DNA from: Heterocephalus glaber
Taxonomy: Eukaryota; Chordata; Mammalia; Rodentia; Bathyergidae
Assembly: GCF_000247695.1 (NCBI RefSeq)
Contig: NW_004624784.1
Span: forward strand, 8,808,764-8,872,763
DNA: 64,000 bases
Direction of reading: 5' to 3'
Under the pieces are notes generated by a model. That model was not told where the DNA came from. It saw only the letters and a program-made list of their open reading frames with translations, and did not search any database. Within the stretch, counting starts at the first letter, position 1; every line of letters begins with the position of its first letter. The translations under genes and the position numbers were made by a program. This document shows positions 1 to 11,000 of this stretch, piece by piece.

Positions 1-310
1 GTAAATAAGGACTAAAAGGTATAATAGATAATGTGAAATAGGAAGAAAAGGGGCAAAGGGGAAGGGGAAGTGGGAGGGTTAGGGGAAAGGAAAGAGTGGA
101 ATGGAATTAATATGAGAACATGAAAGAATGGAAACTTAGTCTTTGTAAATAGGGAGGGATGGAGGGGTTGCAAGGAGGGCAGGGGAAGGGGGAAAAATAA
201 GAACCAAGAGAGATTATGTAAAGGTGCAAATTTCCAATGATGTATGTGATTATATTGTATATCTAAAATGTACCAATAAAACAGAAATTTTAAAAAATGA
301 TGTTCTGGAA
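1..310 (+). repeat. L1 LINE 3' end, probable
   Basis: The stretch is purine-rich (G and A runs) and ends in the T/A-rich text typical of an L1 3' UTR, closing with an AATAAA-like signal near 276 and an A-rich tail at about 290-300. No protein-coding signal is seen. The assignment is by resemblance only. The 5' part of the element would lie before the window. Confidence 0.5.
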
Positions 311-1559
311 AGAACAAGCTATCTTCTACCAGGAATCTCTGCTCACCTGTCATGCCTCCACTCTAGTAGGTTTGTGATAAGTTTGAAGGGCTCTACAGGT
401 TTGGACCACAGATGCAGAAGTAATCCTCATGGTGAGGGTAATCCTAATTTTGGTGAATCACTACCTACAGTTCCACAGGTGCCTACCTTCTGTGGCACGT
501 GGGCACCTCCTATTTGAACTTGGCCACTCTGGAGGTTTCCTCTAGACTTCTGCCCCCCTGCCCCGCCTCAGGTGAGAAGTAGATAGCCCTGCACTGCCTA
601 TGGGCAGTGACCTACTCCTCAGTTGCCATCCCTGGGAACCCCATATGTTGAAGCACTTCTAATTTTCCCTGCTCTGAAGGTCTCTGAGATGAGAGGTGAG
701 AGGCCAATTCCATGGACCAAGGACCCAGCCAGCAGCACTGAGAAGCTGTCATTCCTTTTTACATCCCCAGTCATGGAGCAAGGTACTACTACAGTAGAAG
801 CCAGAAAAAAGGAAGGAAGCAGATAGCTCAGAGAAAGGGAGCACACTGCTTCTCTGGGACACCTCTCTGCCAGCTGTCATCCGGCTACCTTTATTCACCA
901 GCAGGGCTTTGTATCTGTTCAGCAGACAAGTGTGGCTGTACAGGGACATTTTCTCCCCCTGTGCCCCAAGTCTCTGCTTTGAGCTCTCGGGTCAGATTCC
1001 TGAGAATCACAACACTGCTCTGTGGTCCTTCCAGCTGGGGCTGCCCCCACTTATAGGAGATGTGTCCCTGGTGATGCCCTGGTTGTTCCATGGAGCCTCC
1101 TCTCTGGCAACAAGCCACTCTTGGCAACAGGGCCAGGGGTTCCACTGCCCTTGTGGGTGCATAGGTGCTGATTCCTCTACGGTTGGGCTAAGAACTTGGC
1201 CAAAAAGGGACCATCCCTGCAGACTAGAGTCACGCCCTCTGTTCCCAAAGAAAACAACAAAAACAAAAGGAAGCATTGGACAATCAGACCAAGAGATTCA
1301 GACCAGAAAATCTTCAGTAAAGTATCCTGAACCCCATACTTGCTGGGGTTGGGGACCCACAAGAGATCCCAGAACCTTTCTTAAATACTGTATATAGTGC
1401 TGCAGGAAGATAACGAACCAACTTCCCCCAGCACTGGCTCTAAATAAAAGGGAGCCAACTTCTCAAACTGCACTTCTGTTTCCAACTACAGGATGCCCCT
1501 ATGCTCCAGCGCCCCTACCTAGCTCAGGGGTAAGAGCTGGGAGGAAATCAAAAGCCAAG
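311..1559. other. Upstream intergenic DNA, no gene recognised
   Basis: Open frames here are short, overlap on both strands and have no recognisable domain or splice pattern. In mammals TTC12 lies upstream of ANKK1 in the same orientation, but no TTC12-like exon could be recognised, so its 3' end is probably before the window. Confidence 0.5.
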
Positions 1560-1833
1560 AGGAGGAAGAACAGGGTGCTGGGGGGGCGGGGGGGGGCGTG
1601 CGGCGGGGAGTGGCACGCTTCTCTTCCCTTGCTGGTTCCTTCCAGCCCTGCTGGAGGTTTGCCCCGCCTTTGCAGGGCAGGATCAATTCCTCCTGGGCTG
1701 AAGGAGGGAGGGCCAGTTCACCTTACGGTTCCCACCCTCCTGAGGAGCCGGAAGCGGAGGCAGCCGGCTCCTGAGCTACAGGCCCGCGGGAGTCCCGGGC
1801 ACAGGGAAGGGCCAGAGTAGCCGCGCCGACCCC
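1560..1833 (+). promoter_or_regulatory. GC-rich ANKK1 proximal promoter / 5' UTR region
   Basis: The 270 bases before the ANKK1 start are GC-rich, with a long G-run near 1580-1597 and several CpGs at 1595-1610 and 1748-1832. No TATA box is evident at a sensible distance. The start codon has a good context (CCCC before ATGG). The transcription start cannot be placed from sequence alone. Confidence 0.4.
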
Positions 1834-2018
1834 ATGGCCGCTGGGCCCGTGGAGCAGCGGCTGGGCAGCCTCATCATCTTCACCCGGGGCGACTTCGAGG
1901 ACGACTGGCTACAAGTAGCTAGCGGTGGCTTCAGCCTGGTGTTCCAGGCGCGGCACAAGCGCTGGAGGACCCAGTACGCCATCAAGTGCTCCATCTCTCC
2001 ACAGCAGGACGCCACCAG
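1834..2018 (+). CDS. ANKK1: ANKK1 coding exon 1
   Basis: Encodes residues 1-61 plus two bases of codon 62: the N-terminus, glycine-rich loop and catalytic lysine K51. The donor GTATCT at 2019 is a weak match but gives the correct phase into exon 2. The start is the first ATG in good context and aligns with the known ANKK1 N-terminus (MAA...RLGSL). Confidence 0.93.
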
Positions 2019-5000
2019 GTATCTGGGGCCTGACCTTTCACAGGGGAAAAACTGAGGCCAGCAAGATTTGACCTAGAGAGCTCTGAGGGCGCAGTGGGCT
2101 AGGGTTGAGGCCGAGTGTTTGTAAATTCTACCCCATAGCCTGAGTTTCCTAGGCACAGCTGTCTTCCTCTGAACCTGAAATACTGCAGTCAGACAGTGTG
2201 CATGTGGGACCAACAAAAGTCAGAGGCCCCTGTCCGTTCAGTCCTCTCAAACGTGCCCTGCCTTCTTCCTTCCTCTGGGGAGTGATGACTGCTCCTGGCC
2301 ACCCCCTACTGCCCTCCTTCTCACCCCAAACTCTCCTGGCAGAACTAGGCTTCCTGAGAGGTGTGGCACTTCGCATTACCTGCACGGAGCCACCTTCTCT
2401 TCTCAGGCTGGCTGTGCTGAACCCTGCCCAGCTACTGCAGGCTGGGGTGGTGTGGCCAATGGAAACTGCCCAGCAGTGGCCTGGGAGCTAGTCCAGGCCA
2501 CCTGCCACCCACCAGCTGTCACCTGCCAGCTGTCACATAAGTCTTCCCAGAAGGTTAAGTCTAGAATGCTATGTTCTGTGTCCTTTTTATTTTTTGGTTT
2601 TTGGCTCTCATCATTGCACTATAGCCACATTACGATAAATAAAAATTTTGTGTATAGTGCTTATGGCTACTTGGCATTTCTTGATTAAAAGAAAGTTGAC
2701 TAGTCTGATCTTTAAAGAATAGATTTGGTCTAAAAATATTCATTTGTGGGCCATGTGGATATGAAGGAATTGGGGTAGGGTTGCTGTTTTATATAGACAT
2801 GTTTGTGAAATATTACTAATTAGGCACCATTTAAGTAGATCTTTGAAGGGTAGGGTGTTCTAATTAGAGGAGGCAGCCAGTACAAAGATCCTGGGGTTGG
2901 AACAGTCTGGGCAAGAGGCCCATGTGGCAGCAGCAGAGTGAGAGAGACGGATAAAGTCAGAGGGCTGTGCCTGAGGGTCTGAACACATCATGGATGAATG
3001 GCTTTATCAGCCATTATAAGAACTTTGGCTTTTACTATAAATAAAAGACTCTATTGGAGGGTCCTAAGCAAGGCAGTAACACGCTACCATATATCTTTCA
3101 AAATGTCACCTGGCTGCAGGGTTGAGACTAGATTGTAAGAGGGAAGAGGAAGAGTAGAGAGACTGGTAAGACTTGAGCCAAGATGCCAATAGAGAAATGC
3201 AAATTAAAACAACACTGAGATTCATCTTATTCCAGTAACAATGACTATCATTGAGGTCTCAAAAAACAACAAATGCTGGTGAAGTTGTGGGGAAAAGAAC
3301 CCTTCTACACTGTTGGGGAAATGGAGACTAGTACAACCACTGTGGAAACAAGCATGGTGATCCCTCAAAAAACTAAAAATAGAATTTTATGTAATCCAAT
3401 TATACTTCTTCCTGGTATCTTTCCAGAAGAGTGGAAGACATCATATCGAGTGATGCATGCATACTCATGTTTATAGCAGCACAACTTGAAATAGCTAAAT
3501 TATGGAATCTGCCTATATGCAGATCACCAGACAAATGGATAAAGAAAATGTGGTGTGTAGATATACAGTGGAGTCCTACTCAGCCATAAAGAAGAAAAGA
3601 TTTGAGCCATTTGTAGGAAAATGGATGGATCTCGAGATCATAATGCCAAATGAAATGAATTAAACACAGAAGGTTAAATATTGCTTGGTTTCTCTAATAT
3701 GAGAAGCCCAAAATATAAATAATTTAAAGAGCAAAATAAAAGAGAAAATAAAGAAGTAGACTCTGTGGAGATAGAAAGGGAGGAAAAAAGAAAGGTGGAA
3801 GGAAGGGGAGTAAAAATGATCCAGATGCAATATGTATGTTTTAATTCCCCAAGATGAATGTAATTTTTATATACTACAAACATATACCAAAAAAAATGAA
3901 AAAATTTGGGCCAAGATTCAGACAAGTAGAGGTGCTGAAAGTTAGTCATTTTACTGTATTTTAAAGGTAGAGGTGATAGGACTTGTCCAGGGCCTGATTG
4001 TGGGAGCAAGGGGAAGAGTCAAAAATGCACCCAAATTCTTGTCTGAAACTGGGGGAAATGAAGAAGACTGAGAGAAGAGCAGGTGTAAGAGAGAATCAAA
4101 AATTTAGCTTTAGACCCATTAAGTTTTGAATATCCAACTGGAGGTGTCAAGAATGACCAGGGAAAGTATAGAGTAGAAAGAAAGCGAGGAGAGCACCGAA
4201 ACCTAGCCCGGTGACCAACTTTTCTGAGCCTGCAGAGGAAGTGACCAGAACAAGAGGGAGAAATCCAGGAGAATGTTGGGAATGGCTGAGGAAGGAGAGT
4301 TTCAAAAAAGAGTGAAGATTGTAGGAACAGGTGTTGGGTGAATTACGGACATCAGAGACCAAACAGAAGAGGGCAGGTGAGCTGTGAGGACAGAGGGACA
4401 AGCCTCTTAAGGAGTCTGATTGAAAAAGGGAATCATGCAAGGCAGTTACTATTAATCCCACTCTACAGTTTAGAAGCTGGGAGAAATCACTTGCCCCAGC
4501 TCATGCAAAGAGTAAGTGATGGAACTGGGATTTGAAGTCAAGATGATGACTCTAGAGCCTGTATGTACTTTTTCCACATCATGACAGATGTTATTCTAGT
4601 TTCTGTGAGCCCAAGGGGAAGAGAGAAGACAGTAAAAATATCAGAGTTGGAGAAGAGATTTCTGGAATAGTAGAGAAGTAAAGAAGAACAAGAGAAATCA
4701 AGGTAGCCAAATTGTCGAGGTCCCAGGAGAGAAGGTGGCTTGTTGCGGAGGGCAGGCTCTCCAGCTGGCTTCTCCAGGGTGCTCAGTGAGCCCATCTCCA
4801 GCAGCTCTGCAGTGCCGTCACAGTCTTGTAGATATAGTTCTTTTAAAAGTACCATTTCTCCTTAATCCCTAGCCCCACAATCCCCAAACAGTCTATAACA
4901 ATTTGCATATTTACTGTTTAGTGGCCACACACAGTGAAGTGAGTGAGAGGGTTTGCAAATGCTTATTTTGTAAGGCTTTCCACTAAATCTTGACTCCTGT

Positions 5001-8000
5001 TCACTTCAACAAAGATGCATTGTGTGGTGCAAGGCAATGTGCTGTGGGGAGTACAAAGAAAGATAATTATAGTTCATCCATAAAACGAAATGCTATGCAG
5101 TCATGCAAGACCATGCTTCAGGAGAACGACAATGTGGGGAAGTGCTCAGGCTCCACTTGCTTGTGATCAAAAGAGAGAGGGGAAGAGACAGGAGTGAAAG
5201 GGAGGGAGAAGGGGGAAGAGATGCCTTGAAAATGTATCATAAAAGAATGTACTACAATATTAACATGCCAGTTCTACAAGTTTAGATTACTGGTGCTTTA
5301 ATTTTCTTTTTTATAGCTCTCTGAATTCCCTAGGTTTTCTACAGGGTAATACTTCCATAATCAAAATGGCAATAGATATTTTAAAACAGAAGCATGAGGC
5401 GTAATATCAGCCCTGTAGGGGTTTGAAATCTGCTGGGGGAGATAAACATACAAACAAGCAGCCAGAATAAATGGCAGGCTGTGATGCATGCTTTTTATAA
5501 CTAGCTCTGTAGAATGGACTGGCTGTTAAACCTTTATGTCCTGTCTCGTTGCTACTGGCCATCTGAGGTCTAATCTGCACTGCCTGCTAGGCATCACTTC
5601 TTGTTTCTCCTCCACTGCTTGGCAAGCTCCTGATGCTTCTCAGGGTTCCCTCAGTTTGGCATCCTTACTTTGTGCATTTTGCTGGTTTGCTCTACCAATT
5701 AATGGGTCACCCTCTTCTATCTGTTGCTCCCCACTCTTCCTAGCTCCGATGTGAATTGCCTCATTGAAGAAGCAACTAAAATGGAAAAGATCAAGTTTCA
5801 GCACATTGTGCCCATCTATGGGGTGTGCAAGCAGCCCCTGGGCATTGTGATGGAGTTCATGGCCAATGGCTCCCTGGAGAAGATGTTACCCACCCACAGC
5901 CTCAGCTGGCAACTCAAGTTCCGCATCATCCATGAGACCAGCTTGGCCATGAACTTCCTCCACAGCATTAAGCCCCCTCTGCTCCACCTGGACCTCAAGC
6001 CAGGCAACATCCTGCTGGACAACAATATTCATGTCAAGGTGAGGACCCTGCTCAATCCCTTGTCCCCTTTAAAGCTAGGCTGGACTCGACTCTGAGTGAG
6101 CAGGATTATCTGCCTGACAGCTGGCCTGTCAAGAGTTTTAAGCAGTTCTCTTCTTGGACAAATACTGAAGGAAAAGGCCTTACCTGAAGCAGGGAAAGAT
6201 GGATATATAGCAAAATTTGGTGCATGAATCTGGGTATTGGGATGCCAGAAATAATGCTTTTTGAGCCTCAGTTTCTTGTTTCTAAAATGGGTAGACTATT
6301 TCTTATCCCTCTCATTCTTTGGTTGCTGCAGGAATGTATATAAATGAGATAATCCCTAAGAAAGGTCATGATGACCATTTTTTTCTAGTTCCTAAAACAT
6401 GTCATACTCTTTTCTCCCCTTGGATATTTACACATTCTATTCCCCTACTCCTCTCTATCTAGCAAAGACCTAATCATCTTTTAACTCAGAGCTTAAACCT
6501 CACTCTTTAGGGAAGTTTTCTCCTGTCTACCCCCAACAGGGCACTGTTCTATACCCTCACTGTATCTTTGTGTCTTTATATTGGTTGCAAGTATATGATC
6601 ATTTGTGAAACTTTCATTTCACCCTTATCTGAACACACCCTAATGAGGGTATAGAGCTCCCCAGCTTTATGTCCTTCAATAGATGGCCAGTTGGTGAGTG
6701 AGCAAAGTGAGGATAAACATACATGGTGTAAGTACAGGCAGATGAACAGAAGCTCATGGAAGATGGCAGCAGTATCCATAATCCCTCAAACTAATCACAA
6801 CACCTGGCAAGTATCTATCACGTGCTGTGTTCTAAATTCTGTTTGTATGCTACCTCATTTAATGCCCATAGTATCACTGTGAGTAAAGTACTCATATTAT
6901 TTCCATTTTACAGATGAGGAAACCGAGGTTCTGAGAAGGTAATAACTTGTCCAAGATCATGCAGGTAGTTAGTGGTTCAGCAGGGAGAGAGTGTTGTAGG
7001 AAAGCACTGTGATAAACTGGAAGGGTGAGAAATAAAAGCTAGCTTCTGGAGGCAAGACTATTGCAACTCACTCCTCGCACCTTGTTTTCTACCAGATTTC
7101 AGACTTTGGCCTGTCCAAGTGGATGGAAGAGTCAACTCGGATGCAGTACATTGAGAGGTCAGCGCTGCGGGGTACTCTCAGCTACATCCCTCCTGAGATG
7201 TTCCTGCAGAGTAACAAGGCCCCAGGGCCCAAGTACGACGTGTACAGGTGAGAGGGTAACTGGGCTCTATGTCACCTACCCAGGAGGCAGATTGTTGCCA
7301 CCCTGATGCCCAGTCCCTGTGGCCAGTGGGCAGAGCAGGACAGGGATAAGGTCCAGCCCCTCCTTGCTCAGGGAGGAAAGTGGTGGTAAACTCTGACTGG
7401 AGAGGCTTCTCCTGAGGCCTTGGGGTCCATGGGACCACACTGGCTGGGGGAATCATGGGTATCTGACAGTCTCTTAGGGAATGTTCTCCCCTTCTGCAGC
7501 TTCGGGATTGTGATCTGGGAGCTTCTCACTCAGAAGAAACCATACACAGGTAGCAAATGGCAGGAGCCCTGAGTCTAGGGCAGGGGAAACCCTCTCAGAT
7601 GGGGTCCTGGAAGGGCTATGGGAGGCTGAGGTTGGTGAGGTCAGAGGAAGCAACAGGTTTGTGCTGGGAACCGAAGGCTCCTCCAAGAATTTGTTCCTCA
7701 CTCTGCTTCCTTGCACCTCTTGTTTCTAGAGGTCATATAAGAATAAAGGGGACAACAAAAGTCAGCCTAGATCATGCTTTGTGGCTGTAAAACCCTTGCC
7801 ACAAAGTGTTCTTGCTTGCCCTCTCCCCATCCTGCCATCTAGAGACAAGTAAAGAGATCCAGGACTGTTTGTCTCCCTTGCTAGCTTTGAACAGCAAAAG
7901 GCTGCAGTGTGGGGTCATGCTCACTCTTGAACTGGGATGTGGCTGGAGCCGGCCCAGAGACTCACCTGCTCAAATCAGGGGCTCAAGTGGGTTCAAGATC

Positions 8001-11000
8001 CAGCTATTTGTGCCCCAAGTATTTATAGAGCCCCTACTGTGTGCATACCCTTTAGGATCCTCTCTGCCCCTACCTTCCTACCCAGCCCCTCTGCCCTACC
8101 TCCTAGCACTGGCTCAGCCTGGGCCTCCTCTCATAGGACTCAACATGATGACCATCATCATCCGAGTAGCAGCGGGCATGCGGCCCTCCCTGCACCCTGT
8201 CTCTGATGAGTGGCCAGGCGAGGCCCAGCAGATGGTGGACCTGATGAGGCGTTGCTGGGATCAGGACCCCAAGAAGAGACCATGCTTTCTAGGTGTTCAT
8301 CCAGCCTTCCCTACCCAGGGCCCAGGGAGTGGATGGGGCCAGGAGGGGAGGTGATTTGACACCAAGACCACTCCTGAGAGCTATGCAGATACAACTGCAG
8401 CACTAGGGCCTGGAGAGAGTTTTGCAGCAAAATCTGCATCACAAGGCTGGGAGGATGGCATTGGAATCTCGGGCAGCTGAGGTCAGGATTTTGAGCTGTG
8501 TGGGTTTTTGGGTGTGTACCTGTGAGAGGTTGAGCAGAAACCCTCAGTGCTAGAAGACAGGAGGTGCAGCATCTGAGCCTAGCCCTGTTGTTGAGCTGTG
8601 CAGCCAGTCCCAGGTCCTGTCAGGGCTGCAGCGTCTTCACTCATAAAAGTACTCCTGGGCCATGGGGTCCCAGGCCATAGGACCCCATGCCTAGAAGGGA
8701 CACTGAGGGTATCTTATTCTTTAGGCACATATATGTGTGAGCATCAACATATATGTGTGAGCATCTTAGATATCATCTGGTCCTGCCCCTTTGTCAAATG
8801 GAAAAGGACTGTGATCCTCAGAGTATCAGAGACTTGCTAAATGTGTCCCTACCAAGGCAAAACTGGGACCCACTGTTCTTCTGCCTCCCTGAATGCTATG
8901 TATTTATATATGAGCCCAGAAATAGGTTTTGGGGAGACATAGGAAATGTTAGCATATCTAAAATTGGGAGGGTACCACTGGCCAACTTGTTGCCTCCTTT
9001 CTCTCTGTCTCTTGTGGAGCAGACATCACAGTTGAGACAGACATGCTGCTGTCCTTGCTCCAGTGCCCTGTGGCAGACCCTGAAATTGAGGCCCTGGCCA
9101 GGAAGGTGTCCTGTAAACCATCTCTACGCCACCGGGCCCAGCAGGTGGGTGGAGCAGGCCAGGAGGGCTTCAGATCAATACTGTCTGAGGTCCTGCAGGG
9201 GGAGGCCTTGGCTCTCCTAAGCTGTCACACTATAGGTGTCAACATCTGCCCTCCTGTCTCTGCTGTGACATGGGAACTAGCTGGAGGCTAGAGGGGGCTC
9301 CTGGCTGAAACCACAGATCCACCCTGCTGCCATGTGGCCCCAAGGGAAGGCCAAGCCTTGGGCCACCTTGGTCTGGCCAGGTCTGCTCCGCTCATGCTTT
9401 CCTCTAGGCACAGCTGGATGAGCAATGGCATAGGTGGAGAGTTTCCAGGTTGGGGAGGGATGTGAGTCCTGAGGGGTGTCAGGGAGTTCTCCCTTGATGA
9501 TCTGCCCTGTTTCTACTGATTCTGCCTTCCCAGGTCAGTGAGGAAGCCGGTCAGGAGCTAACGGACAGTGGTAAGCCCAGGGTGCTGTGATGGGACCAGA
9601 GAACCCACAGGAAGGATCCAGCCACAGCCTGTTCCATGCTCCCTCCTCCTCCCTGGGGGCCTGTCATACATCCAAGGTGGTGGGGCCCTTTCCTAGTACC
9701 CAGATGAATGGTCCAGAAACACACATGTACTGAGGGTCTTGGTTCTGTTTTCCCTTCAGGTCCATGTCCTAGCAAGACCTGACTCCTCCATTCTGACCCA
9801 AGAGGTGGAGTATTGGTTCTCGATGCAGGCTGCACATTAGAATTACTTGGGAAATTAAAAAAAAAACAAAACAAACAAAAGTGGATGCCTGGGACCCAGC
9901 CTAGACAAATCAAGTCAGAATCTGTGGGGGTCAGGCCCAGGCAGTGATCATTCTTATAATTTTTAATTCTGATACCCTGGGTAGAGTAGTGGGAAGCAAG
10001 GCCTAAAGACCTCAGGGGGAGTTTAGATTATAGAGGTCCAACCACAACTGTACTTCCAATTTGCATGGACTTACCCTCTCTGGTCCTCCCCTGAAAGATT
10101 TTACGTACCTACTTTGTCTTCGCACTGGTGTGATAAGCTGAGAATTGTTGGTCTCCCCTTTACTCAGCCCAAAGTGGAACCTTAAAGAGGCAGAGAACTG
10201 GCTGAGATCAGGGATGCTATTGGTGGAGTAAAGATCTGAACCTGGGCCCAGTTGTTTCTACCACATCTGCAGGATCAGTGACCCAAGACAATGATGCCAG
10301 AACTCCTACAGTGACAGTAATGAATGTGTGGAGACCCCGGATACCAGGAAAGGCTTTGCTCTCATTCTTCTATTCTCTGCCTCTGGATGAGGCAGGGGGA
10401 TGTCCACGAGGACCTCTGGACAGGTCAGGTCTCTTTTTCTAACCCATCTTCTTTCCAGCAGATTCGGGAGATTATTTGAAGCAGGTTTTGCAACCCTCTG
10501 ACAGCGAGAGCTTTGTCCCCAGTGATGAAGAACTGCGTGTCTACGAGAACAAGGTCATGCCCCTCCACTTCCTGGTGGCCCAGGGCAGTGTGGAGCAAGT
10601 GAGGCTTCTACTGGCCCATGAGGTTGATGTGGACTGCCAGACAGCCTCTGGCTACACGCCTCTCCTCATTGCTGCCCAGGACCAACAGCCTGACCTCTGT
10701 GCTCTACTCCTGACACATGGTGCTGATGCCAACCTGGTGGATGAGGATGACTGGGCCCCGCTGCACTTTGCGGCCCAGAATGGGGATGACCGCACTGCCC
10801 GCCTGCTCCTGGACCATGGGGCCCTCGTGGATGCTCAGGAGCATGAGGGCTGGACCCCACTTCACCTGGCCACACAGAACAACTTTGAGAATGTGGCACG
10901 GCTTCTGGTCTCCCGTCACGCTGACCCCAACCTGCGTGAAGCTGAGGGGAAGACTCCTCTCCACGTGGCTGCCTATTTCGGCCATGTCAGCTTGGTCAAG

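Noticed and set aside
909..1397. 162-aa plus-strand frame upstream of ANKK1 as a TTC12 exon
   Set aside because: No TPR motif or recognisable similarity, and the frame overlaps equally long frames on the other strand.
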